NCBI GenBank assembly: GCA_002494645.1
Contig: DACE01000010.1
Span: forward strand, 118,856 to 182,855
Direction of reading: 5' to 3'
From: Euryarchaeota archaeon UBA256
Lineage (GTDB): Archaea > Thermoplasmatota > Poseidoniia > Poseidoniales > Poseidoniaceae
Length of the DNA stretch: 64,000 bases
Position numbers and translations under genes: made by a program. Shown here in pieces: positions 9,627-16,695 of the stretch. The first letter of the stretch is position 1. Every line of letters begins with the position of its first letter. Below the pieces are notes generated by a model, which worked only from the letters and a program-made list of their open reading frames with translations, ran no database searches and had not been told where the DNA came from.

Positions 9627-9941
9627 TCAATTTCCGAGGAAAAGCGGAAGTGCACCGAGAATCACGATGGATTCTGGAAGAGCGGTGAAGATCAAAGCAA
9701 CACCGAACTTGCTGCCGTCTTCGGCAAGCATGCCAACAGCAGCGCTGCCGATAGCGGCTTGGGAGAATCCAGCACCAATGGCCGCAAGGCCAAGGGCTAG
9801 ACCGACACCAACGTCGCCAGTCATTCCGTCAGTTGCACCCGAATCGGTTGTCTCTTCTGCAGCAACACCTTGGGCGACCAAGGCGAGCGTTAGCAAGACG
9901 ATCAGTGTGCGTAGGCTTGTTTTCAGGGTATTCTTGTTCAT
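9627..9941 (-). CDS. atpK: A-type ATP synthase proteolipid subunit K (c-ring)
   Basis: The 104-residue protein has a signal-peptide-like N-terminus (1-28, ending GVAA), a short acidic linker, and one hairpin of two membrane helices (about 44-73 and 78-102). The first helix is Gly/Ala-rich, GLAAIGAGFSQAAIG. The second carries the ion-binding carboxylate Glu90 in ALPESIVI. Gln61 together with Glu90-Ser91 fits the ligand set described for sodium-binding rings, so sodium coupling is possible but unproven. An N-terminal leader is not universal in this family. GGAGGT precedes the ATG. The gene lies between atpI and atpE. Confidence 0.92.
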   Translation of the reverse strand: MNKNTLKTSLRTLIVLLTLALVAQGVAAEETTDSGATDGMTGDVGVGLALGLAAIGAGFSQAAIGSAAVGMLAEDGSKFGVALIFTALPESIVILGALPLFLGN

Positions 9942-9971
9942 TTTTCTACCTCCTAGTTTTTGTCCGTGGGA

Positions 9972-11999
9972 CTATGATTGCCCCTCCGTATGGAGGGTGC
10001 GACCGCCGAGTGGGGTAAAAACCCGACCGGAGCCGTCGTAGAACTTGCCCATCCACTCAACGAAGTGGAGACGGGCAGCGTGGATGCTCGGTGAGAGCAA
10101 GCCAAGCGCAAGTGCGAATGCTTGTATGAGGAGGAAAAGAACGGCACCAAAGAAGATCTCAATGATTCCAGCGCCAGTCGCCGTCATCATGTCCCACCCC
10201 ATCACGATGGAGACTTCTGCGATTTTGACGCCTGCGACCCCAACACCCATGACGCGGAGGTAAGAGAGGGTGTTGGCGAGAAGACCAAAGGTTTCGATAG
10301 GCCCCATAATCAGGCCACCGGCCCAACCAAACTTCTCAAACACTGCGAGACCAATGATGAGGCAAACGATACCGCCCAGAACAGCAAGTCCTGGAGCAGT
10401 TGCCGCAAAGACTGCATGGTCTCCCGTGAGGAATCCGTAGATGTGGATGAATCCACCCGTGAGGATGATGATCCAGCTTCCCTTCTCGAAGAAGGCAGCA
10501 ACCAGGCCGTGTGCCTTGGCGACATTAACGAAGCCGATGATGAATCCGACCATCAAGTGAAACACGCCGAGGTAGACAGAAAGCAACACGTAGTCTTGAA
10601 GTGCCCCTGTCGCACGATGGAAGGGGATGTGAGTGTGCGTCATGTTGAGGGTCTCTGCAACAAAGGCAGGGAAGTGGATGTTATCGTAAGTCCACACATA
10701 GAGTCCGTCCAGTGGCGACCATGCTTCATCCCAAACAAATCCGAAGCCTTCAGCAAATAACAATCCCCAAATGATACACCATACGCCCATCCACTTCAGG
10801 ATTGTGATGCCGTTTTTCACCACAGGGTCGGCGGCAAAGGGCTTGGTTCCGAGCCATATGCCCAAGAGAAGAATGATGAGACCGTAACCGAAGTCGCCCA
10901 GAATTAGGCCGTAAATCATCGGGAAGGTGAACATCATGAGGGCAGTAGGGTCAAACGAGCCGTACGTGGGGCGTCCAACAAGGTCAACCATGAGTTCGAA
11001 GGGGCGGGATACGGGGTTGTTTTCGAGCGCCACTGGAGGAGACGGCTCATGGTGGTGATCGTCATGGTCGTCGTGATGATGGTCGTTGACGAAGGCCTCT
11101 ACTTCAACATGCGAAGCGATGTCCTTCAACGCAGAGCGGATTTCACCGTCTTTAGAGGACGGAACCCATGCATCCAGAGCGAAGGCTTGACCGGTCACAG
11201 CCATTTGAGTTGGAGCGGTGAATACCTCATCTTCTTTGGTGAGATATTCGTGGACGGCGAGGATGTTTCGGGCGTTATCCTTCGCCCATCGCTCGGACTT
11301 TTCTGCCGCAGAGTACATCATGGCTTCGATCTTCGAGCGGCGGGATGAGAGATTTTTGATCGCCTCACTTGGCGTGCCGTTCATGTCGGGAATTTGTACT
11401 GCCTTACCGCCCAGTTCACCCAAAGCCATCTGGACTTCAGCAGATTGTTCAGGCAAACATGCGACGGCGACGATTCCAGGTGCTGTAGCCATCTCGACCT
11501 TTGAGGCAAGAGCCCCGAATGTCCCTCGGGCTTTGCTGGACTTCTTCGTTTCAGCAACAAAGACTTCAACTCGGCCAGTTCCAGTGAGTAACTCCAAATC
11601 CATGTTGAGAGGAGCAAGTCGCTGAAGAAGTTTCAATTGTTCGTCGAGCAGCGAGAGTTCAGACTCAGCATCTCGTTGTTCGTCGAGAAGGTCAAGCCCG
11701 TTTTGCAGTTTTTCGGGAAAATCACCAGCAATCAATTCTTTGATGCGGTGCAAAGGCACAGGGCCGTCTGCGTTTACAGGGTTGAAGGCCGAAACAGCAG
11801 CCCGTACCTTGGCAAGCAGTGCGCTTACTTCGTTGGCTTCGTCGCTCCCGATGGCTTGTCCAACGAGGACACCGTCTTCGAAGTTTGAATAGGCTTCAAT
11901 ATGGACGCAACCAGCGTTCGTACAGGCACGGAGAACATCCTCCATTCGATCGACGGGAGCAGCCACTGTCAAACGTGACATAGCTACCGTGTCGAACAT
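9972..11999 (-). CDS. atpI: A-type ATP synthase subunit I (a-subunit, membrane stator)
   Basis: The 675-residue protein has a cytoplasmic N-terminal half (about 1-330) and a C-terminal half with seven or eight membrane helices. Together with the K ring it forms the ion half-channels. The transition SRPFELMVDLVGRPTYGSFDPT and the helix pair FPMIYGLILGDFGYGL are typical of the family. A short loop at residues 306-317 contains seven His among Asp residues, just before the first membrane helix, and looks like an insertion. Translation starts at the ATG after GAGGTGG. It follows atpH and precedes atpK. Confidence 0.94.
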   Translation of the reverse strand: MFDTVAMSRLTVAAPVDRMEDVLRACTNAGCVHIEAYSNFEDGVLVGQAIGSDEANEVSALLAKVRAAVSAFNPVNADGPVPLHRIKELIAGDFPEKLQNGLDLLDEQRDAESELSLLDEQLKLLQRLAPLNMDLELLTGTGRVEVFVAETKKSSKARGTFGALASKVEMATAPGIVAVACLPEQSAEVQMALGELGGKAVQIPDMNGTPSEAIKNLSSRRSKIEAMMYSAAEKSERWAKDNARNILAVHEYLTKEDEVFTAPTQMAVTGQAFALDAWVPSSKDGEIRSALKDIASHVEVEAFVNDHHHDDHDDHHHEPSPPVALENNPVSRPFELMVDLVGRPTYGSFDPTALMMFTFPMIYGLILGDFGYGLIILLLGIWLGTKPFAADPVVKNGITILKWMGVWCIIWGLLFAEGFGFVWDEAWSPLDGLYVWTYDNIHFPAFVAETLNMTHTHIPFHRATGALQDYVLLSVYLGVFHLMVGFIIGFVNVAKAHGLVAAFFEKGSWIIILTGGFIHIYGFLTGDHAVFAATAPGLAVLGGIVCLIIGLAVFEKFGWAGGLIMGPIETFGLLANTLSYLRVMGVGVAGVKIAEVSIVMGWDMMTATGAGIIEIFFGAVLFLLIQAFALALGLLSPSIHAARLHFVEWMGKFYDGSGRVFTPLGGRTLHTEGQS

Positions 12000-12008
12000 G
12001 GTACCACC

Positions 12009-12326
12009 TCACTCCGAAGTTAATCCGTCAACAACCATTTGCACGGCTTTGTCCTGGTTTGAGGCTGAACTCTTCTCGATGGAGGCGACTTCTTTGGAGC
12101 CTTCCGCTTTGACCGAATCTGCTTCGGACTGAGCGCCATCACGAGCTTCGTCGAGGATTTTTTGAGTCATGGAAACCGAATCTTCGGCCGCAGATTGTAC
12201 CATCTCAGAGGATTTCTTACGAGCGTCCGACATGATTTTTGCCGCTTCTTCCTGAGCAGCAGCGAGGCGGGATTCAGCATCCTTTTCAGCGTTTTTGATG
12301 CTTCGGAGAACGTCGACCATACCCAT
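12009..12326 (-). CDS. atpH: A-type ATP synthase subunit H
   Basis: This 105-residue protein is a nearly continuous Ala/Glu/Lys/Ser-rich coiled coil, as expected for the peripheral-stalk subunit that pairs with subunit E. The MVDVLRSIKNAEKDAESRL opening is family-like. I start it at the ATG at 12326, six bases after AGGTG; the in-frame GTG at 12335 falls within that ribosome site. It is the first ATP synthase gene. The methyltransferase upstream ends only 40 bases earlier, so the transcript may begin further upstream. Confidence 0.85.
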   Translation of the reverse strand: MGMVDVLRSIKNAEKDAESRLAAAQEEAAKIMSDARKKSSEMVQSAAEDSVSMTQKILDEARDGAQSEADSVKAEGSKEVASIEKSSASNQDKAVQMVVDGLTSE

Positions 12327-12366
12327 GTAGAACACCTGTTAATTCGCCTCAGCAAAAGGGGGTTTA

Positions 12367-13140
12367 TCAGTCTAACGGGGTTGGTTGCTGGCCCTCAATT
12401 TGGGGCTTCCTTCCACGGAATCGACTTGCCATTCCAAATGGATACAGCAGTCGTCCTTGAACTTCATCAAAACCAACCCGCTTCATCATCTTTCGATAGT
12501 AGCCATTTGTACCGTAATGCGTGTAACTTTTTGCGAGCCCTTTCCACGGGTGGTTTTTGTCTTTGGTGATCAGGCGCGCCATGATCTGAACCACCGTATT
12601 CATCCAGAGAACTCCGAATATTCCATGAAGTTTGTTGGCCTTACCTGCATCACAAATGACCAACTGACCGCCGGGTTTGAGGACGCGGTAGATTTCTCGA
12701 AGCCCTTGCTCCTTATCCTTGAAATCACGGAATGAGAACAAACAAAACACCATGTCAAAGTTGTCATCAGGCAAGGGGATTGACTCAGCGATGGCTTCAA
12801 CATATGCTGCCGGAGATTCGCCTCGCTGCTGACGAGCGCTATCCACGCGACGTCGTGCGGTTGCGAGCATTTCGGGAGAGGGATCGAGGCAAGTCACATC
12901 CAAGCCCGTTAAATCCTCAGCGAAGGAACCCGGTCCGCAGCCTACTTCGAGAACTTTCATGCCCGGTTTAGCGTGCTGACGAACATTTCTGCGCCATCGC
13001 TTGTCCTGGCCGAATGTCATCCAAGTATTGACTCGGTCATAGTTCGGAATGGTCGCTTCAAGCTGTCCTTCGAGTTCTTCCCATGCCTCAGGATCAATGC
13101 CCGAGGGGTCAAATCCACCCGTAGCGGCCCGCTTGCCCAT
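12367..13140 (-). CDS. UbiE/MenG-like SAM-dependent C-methyltransferase
   Basis: The 257-residue protein is a class I methyltransferase. Motif I is VLEVGCGPGSFAEDL, followed by an acidic turn at TCLDPS and the post-motif DDNFDMVFCLFSFRDF. The N-terminal segment YDRVNTWMTFGQDKRWRR and the LITKDKNHPWKGLAKSY region resemble UbiE/MenG enzymes, which methylate the ring of quinone precursors. A respiratory quinone role would suit the adjacent ATP synthase and nearby heme A genes. No other quinone gene is in the window, so the substrate is inferred. It lies between the KaiC-like genes and atpH on the same strand. Confidence 0.7.
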   Translation of the reverse strand: MGKRAATGGFDPSGIDPEAWEELEGQLEATIPNYDRVNTWMTFGQDKRWRRNVRQHAKPGMKVLEVGCGPGSFAEDLTGLDVTCLDPSPEMLATARRRVDSARQQRGESPAAYVEAIAESIPLPDDNFDMVFCLFSFRDFKDKEQGLREIYRVLKPGGQLVICDAGKANKLHGIFGVLWMNTVVQIMARLITKDKNHPWKGLAKSYTHYGTNGYYRKMMKRVGFDEVQGRLLYPFGMASRFRGRKPQIEGQQPTPLD

Positions 13141-13197
13141 GGCTGTTGGGAACCCCCGACTGTTTTGGACATGTCGTTTCGCACACGATGCTCAGCA

Positions 13198-14001
13198 TCA
13201 TGCGATACGTTCGACCGTTTCGGGCGTGATTCCTTCTTCTGGCGTCACGCGGAACACTAAGATTTTGAGATTCTCAGGAGCGTTTCTGAATTTTGAAACG
13301 ATCATTGAATTTTCGAAATCTGTTCCAATTGTCCGTACTTTGAACGAGAGAACCATGTCGGCAATCGAGGACAACTCTTGTTTGATTGAAGGGTTCAGCC
13401 CATCGGTTGAAACGGATATCATCAACAAACCACGTACCATCTGTGCGTGTGCTTGAAGCATACGAACCATAGAAATGACGCGGGATGGGTCTTCACGCTG
13501 CAGGAAGAAATCCAAGTTGTCCAAGACAGCCCTGAAATAGGGACCACAGCCCATGATTTCATTGGTGACTTCAGTAAGATAATCCTGATTGCTGTCATCT
13601 ACAAACCGTGTCTGGGCCAAACGCTGGATGTCTGCCAACTGGAATCCTTCAAGACGGTACCTACTCGCCAAAAGGTCGCGTTCGAGAACGTTGGCGTTAT
13701 ACTCCTCACCGATGGTTCGAACATTGATGTCAAGAGGCCAATTGTATTTTTTGAAGATACGAGTAATCTCCTGTTGTCCTTCGTCCGTGGTGATGTAGAG
13801 CGTGTTATCTGGTTCTTCAGCGGGAGAAGTGAATTGTTTGGCAAATAATTCGCTACCAGAACCTGTTTCGGTGAACGCGATGATGGTGAAACCTCTTGGG
13901 ACTCCTCCGTTCATTTCATTATCGAATTTTGGAACGCCAAAAGAGCCAACGGTGCCAAAAAATTCCTCATCTTCGGGGTCAAAGTCAAATGTTCTTGCCA
14001 T
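13198..14001 (-). CDS. KaiC/RAD55-like protein with degenerate Walker A
   Basis: The 267-residue protein aligns with the KaiC/RadA-like fold. FGVPKFDNEMNGGVPRG (21-37) corresponds to the family entry TGIPGLDELLGGGIPRG. The P-loop reads TETGSGSE (44-51): the first Gly, the catalytic Lys and the Thr are replaced by Thr, Ser and Glu, so ATP binding of the usual kind is unlikely. The end has the beta-strand pattern of the core (DMVLSFKVRTIG, LKILVFRVTPEEGI). It follows a second P-loop-less paralogue after 10 bases, with a GAGGGATGAAGG ribosome site. A non-catalytic partner in a hetero-oligomer is plausible; the process served is unknown. Confidence 0.65.
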   Translation of the reverse strand: MARTFDFDPEDEEFFGTVGSFGVPKFDNEMNGGVPRGFTIIAFTETGSGSELFAKQFTSPAEEPDNTLYITTDEGQQEITRIFKKYNWPLDINVRTIGEEYNANVLERDLLASRYRLEGFQLADIQRLAQTRFVDDSNQDYLTEVTNEIMGCGPYFRAVLDNLDFFLQREDPSRVISMVRMLQAHAQMVRGLLMISVSTDGLNPSIKQELSSIADMVLSFKVRTIGTDFENSMIVSKFRNAPENLKILVFRVTPEEGITPETVERIA

Positions 14002-14011
14002 CCTTCATCCC

Positions 14012-14611
14012 TCACATTAAGACCACTTGGCCACGGTCGACGATATCCGTGCAATACGTGTCGAGATTCGCCAGGACCAGGGGTGGTGTTTGGTCGGGCA
14101 CGTTAAGAATTACAGAAAGCACCTCCCGTTGCCGGAAGGTGTTGATGAAGGTGTGAAGGTATTCAGCCAGCATTCGGTCATCGTTGTAAATGGCCAAGGC
14201 ATTGACACTGTCAAGGAAGACGAAATTTCGTTGTGAATTCACGGTCCGTAGGACATACAGTGTTCGCAGCAGAGTGCTCTCGAGCATGATGGGGCTATCG
14301 ATGAAGGTAATGTTGGGGTATTCCACATCCGTCCCACCGAGTACTCCAGAGGAGACCAAGTCAAGGAAGTGAATGTTGGACACATCGATGCCAACAGCTT
14401 CGAAGGCCTGTATGATTTCAACAGCTCCTCGGCTTGCTGAAATGTAGACACCACCCATCTCAAACATCTGCATGAGTGGAAGAATGGTGCTTGCGGTCAC
14501 CATGAAGGAATTGGATGTACCAACTCGGACTTGAACGGCGCTACCGAGAGAGACTTGAGTGAGTTGTTCTGCGATTCGTTGGTCAAGTTCGAACATATTT
14601 ATTGCCCCCAT
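14012..14611 (-). CDS. KaiC/RecA-like protein lacking Walker A
   Basis: This 199-residue protein keeps the RecA-like strand order but has no P-loop; the equivalent turn reads VRVGTSNSFMV. A Walker-B-like strand remains (NFVFLDSVNAL, 130-140), as does GGVYISASRGAVEII, matching the VYIS strand of KaiC proteins. The start overlaps the end of the upstream KaiC-like gene by 13 bases, which suggests translational coupling. The ATG at 14596, directly after that stop, is an alternative start. The three tandem members look like diverged duplicates. No specific function is recognised. Confidence 0.6.
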   Translation of the reverse strand: MGAINMFELDQRIAEQLTQVSLGSAVQVRVGTSNSFMVTASTILPLMQMFEMGGVYISASRGAVEIIQAFEAVGIDVSNIHFLDLVSSGVLGGTDVEYPNITFIDSPIMLESTLLRTLYVLRTVNSQRNFVFLDSVNALAIYNDDRMLAEYLHTFINTFRQREVLSVILNVPDQTPPLVLANLDTYCTDIVDRGQVVLM

Positions 14612-15381
14612 CGCGAGTTTTTGTCACTCGAAGCGCCCCACTTTAGCATCGGAATAAGCATCACTCCCAGCGGCGTTAATTCAATGGCATGCTTGGCCCG
14701 ACTATGGGCAGTTCCGCGCATTTTCACCACTTGAAGGAAGCGAAGTAAATGACCCATCCGTTCTGCGTCGCCCATGACGATAATGCCGTCAGCAATGGCT
14801 TCTTCAACACCAAATGAAGACCAATGGGCGTTTTCTGTTGCAGAAGTAATCTCAGAGATGAGGATGGTCGTACATCCAAGCGTAGCCAATTTCTTTCCCA
14901 GCGTGAAGAGGAAATCTCGAATCAATTGTTCGGATTTAATTTTGTAACAAAGCGTTGTCACGGAATCGATCACAAGGCGCGTCACACCGATGGTGTTCAC
15001 GATGTCAACGATGGATTTGATGAGGGCGTGGACGTCGTCAAGGTCAAATGAAGCCTTATCGAGGCCGAGCCACGAATACAAAACGTCCATATCAAAAACG
15101 TTGATGAGACCCGAATCGACCATGTTCATGTCAAAAAAGGCATATTGGCGAATGTTTTCAAGCAACTTGACAGAGGGTTCAGTCGCTGTAAAGTGGGCGC
15201 AGGCTTCACCAGCCAATGCGCCACGGACGAGAAATTCCATGGCCAAGGTGGTCTTTCCTGAACCGCAGGTTCCAGCCGCAAGAACCGTTGAACCGTAGGG
15301 GATGCCCCCTCGTAAAATCTCATCCAACCCGTGGATTCCTGTGACACATCGGTCTCGCGTGTAAGTACTGGTGGATTGCAT
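14599..15381 (-). CDS. KaiC/RAD55 family RecA-superfamily ATPase
   Basis: The 260-residue protein has an intact Walker A, GTCGSGKT (37-44), after TGIHGLDEILRGGIPYG, and a Walker B at TRLVIDSVTTL (134-144). It is a single-domain KaiC-like ATPase, the group that includes FlaH/ArlH of the archaellum, GvpD and RadB-like proteins. I start it at the ATG at 15381. A longer open frame would run through the upstream gene's end, and the extra residues look non-coding. It is the only member of the local triad likely to bind ATP. The gene before it encodes a pilin-like protein, which hints at a surface or filament role, but this is inference. Confidence 0.75.
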   Translation of the reverse strand: MQSTSTYTRDRCVTGIHGLDEILRGGIPYGSTVLAAGTCGSGKTTLAMEFLVRGALAGEACAHFTATEPSVKLLENIRQYAFFDMNMVDSGLINVFDMDVLYSWLGLDKASFDLDDVHALIKSIVDIVNTIGVTRLVIDSVTTLCYKIKSEQLIRDFLFTLGKKLATLGCTTILISEITSATENAHWSSFGVEEAIADGIIVMGDAERMGHLLRFLQVVKMRGTAHSRAKHAIELTPLGVMLIPMLKWGASSDKNSRWGQ

Positions 15382-15448
15382 GGGAACAAGACAGAGGATG
15401 GGCCGAGGGTTGATGAAATGTTTGTACGCAATCAACGCAAAGGGGCCG

Positions 15449-16537
15449 TCAAGAGGGGGGCGTATACTCTCCGGGGGTGGGGTCGTCCTGCAAACTCCAA
15501 GACGTTGATGAGAACCTGTTGTCTCCATCCCATTCCATGGATTGTCCGGTGACCATGAACAGTCCCGTATTTCCTCCCCATTCAACTCGCATGACGTCAG
15601 AGGGAGTGATTTCTGCGAGTTGCGTGTAACGAAGACTCAACACGCCCTGCCCGTTCGCAAGCCCATCGAGTTGCCCGACTCCAAGGAAGGCATACTGCCC
15701 TAGGTCCAAAACATGGGTTGCGTTTCCAACCTCTTGGCTCGATACATCTCCAGTCATGATTGAAATCGACTTCCCTGAGAGTACTCCCGACTGAAGAAGG
15801 AGGTCGGAAGATGTGGAGCCGCTAACGTGGTTAAGTGACCAACCTTTGAGCGAAATAGCGAAGTCGTTTGGATTGTAGACTTCGATCCATTCTGGCCCAC
15901 TTGAGGAGGGGCGGGCCATGACTTCAGTGACATGCAATTGGTTGTTTTTTCGACCGCCATCATGAACTTCTAAAATAACTCGTAATCGCTCGCCATCTTG
16001 CTGGAATGACCGGTAGGCTGTGGACGAGGATGGTGCACTTCCACGCTCCGTCCCCCCCGCAAATAATACCGCGCCCACACGGCTGGAATCCGAACTCTCC
16101 TCGACCTGGATCTTGAGATAGAGCGTCATATCGTTGTCAAGCCCCAAACCTGCCGCCATTCCCTCTTCGGTGACGTTGTGAAGGGCAGCGATTCGTTCCA
16201 AGTCCAACCTGTACTCCTGCATGAGGCCCGCTTGAACACGACCTTCTGCGAGGGCCTCCGCCGAGACGTGGTGCCATGATTCGGTCGCATTCGCGTAATC
16301 CAAGGATCCGTCAAGAGGGACGAACCAGCCCTCGCTCGAGGTGAGTCGGTCCAGCCCCATCGCTGCAGCACGGTCCAAACGGTCAACGTCAGGGTCGTTG
16401 GAGCCCATTTGCAATTGTGCAAGTGAGAGAAAGGCGGTTAAAATCATCAAAAACAGCGTGAAGGCTGAAAGAAACTCGATGACGGCAGTCAAGCCCCCCT
16501 CGTCTCGCTCCGCCGAGATGACCGGAGCCCTTCGCAT
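15449..16537 (-). CDS. Pilin-like secreted protein with lamin-tail-like domain
   Basis: The 362-residue protein begins with a charged leader and a single hydrophobic helix (about 15-40, GLTAVIEFLSAFTLFLMIL) preceded by RDEGG. This resembles archaeal type IV pilin-like N-termini, although the Glu spacing does not fit the canonical site exactly. Residues about 200-362 resemble a lamin-tail domain: LHVTEVMARPSSSGPEWIEVYN and later GWSLN. Such domains are common in secreted archaeal and bacterial proteins. GTGAGGG precedes the ATG. It stands at the head of the minus-strand run leading into the KaiC-like genes and is divergent from the surface-protein gene. Confidence 0.6.
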   Translation of the reverse strand: MRRAPVISAERDEGGLTAVIEFLSAFTLFLMILTAFLSLAQLQMGSNDPDVDRLDRAAAMGLDRLTSSEGWFVPLDGSLDYANATESWHHVSAEALAEGRVQAGLMQEYRLDLERIAALHNVTEEGMAAGLGLDNDMTLYLKIQVEESSDSSRVGAVLFAGGTERGSAPSSSTAYRSFQQDGERLRVILEVHDGGRKNNQLHVTEVMARPSSSGPEWIEVYNPNDFAISLKGWSLNHVSGSTSSDLLLQSGVLSGKSISIMTGDVSSQEVGNATHVLDLGQYAFLGVGQLDGLANGQGVLSLRYTQLAEITPSDVMRVEWGGNTGLFMVTGQSMEWDGDNRFSSTSWSLQDDPTPGEYTPPS

Positions 16538-16601
16538 GGTCCCTCACACTTGGCTGAGATTCATGAGGTTGCCGCAACAAAGGTGCCTTGGCCAGAGATT
16601 T

Positions 16602-16623
16602 CCGAGAGATCTGACAATCTCGG
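16602..16623. promoter_or_regulatory. Inverted repeat in divergent intergenic region
   Basis: CCGAGA and TCTCGG flank ten bases in the 158-base gap between the pilin-like gene (minus) and the surface-protein gene (plus). The position would suit a regulator shared by both genes. The six-base arms are short and could be chance. Confidence 0.25.
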
Positions 16624-16695
16624 TGAATACCTGAAAAGATGACTCTACCTCCTTTCTGGAGCGATGAGTCTTTGAAGCACCAATGCGAGGACAAT

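Noticed and set aside
9040..10041. Open frame of 333 codons on the plus strand across the ATP synthase genes
   Set aside because: It is the antisense of atpE and atpK. The Ser/Ala-rich translation is an artefact of the coding frame opposite.
10122..10760. Open frame of 212 codons on the plus strand
   Set aside because: It is antisense to atpI, whose identity is certain.
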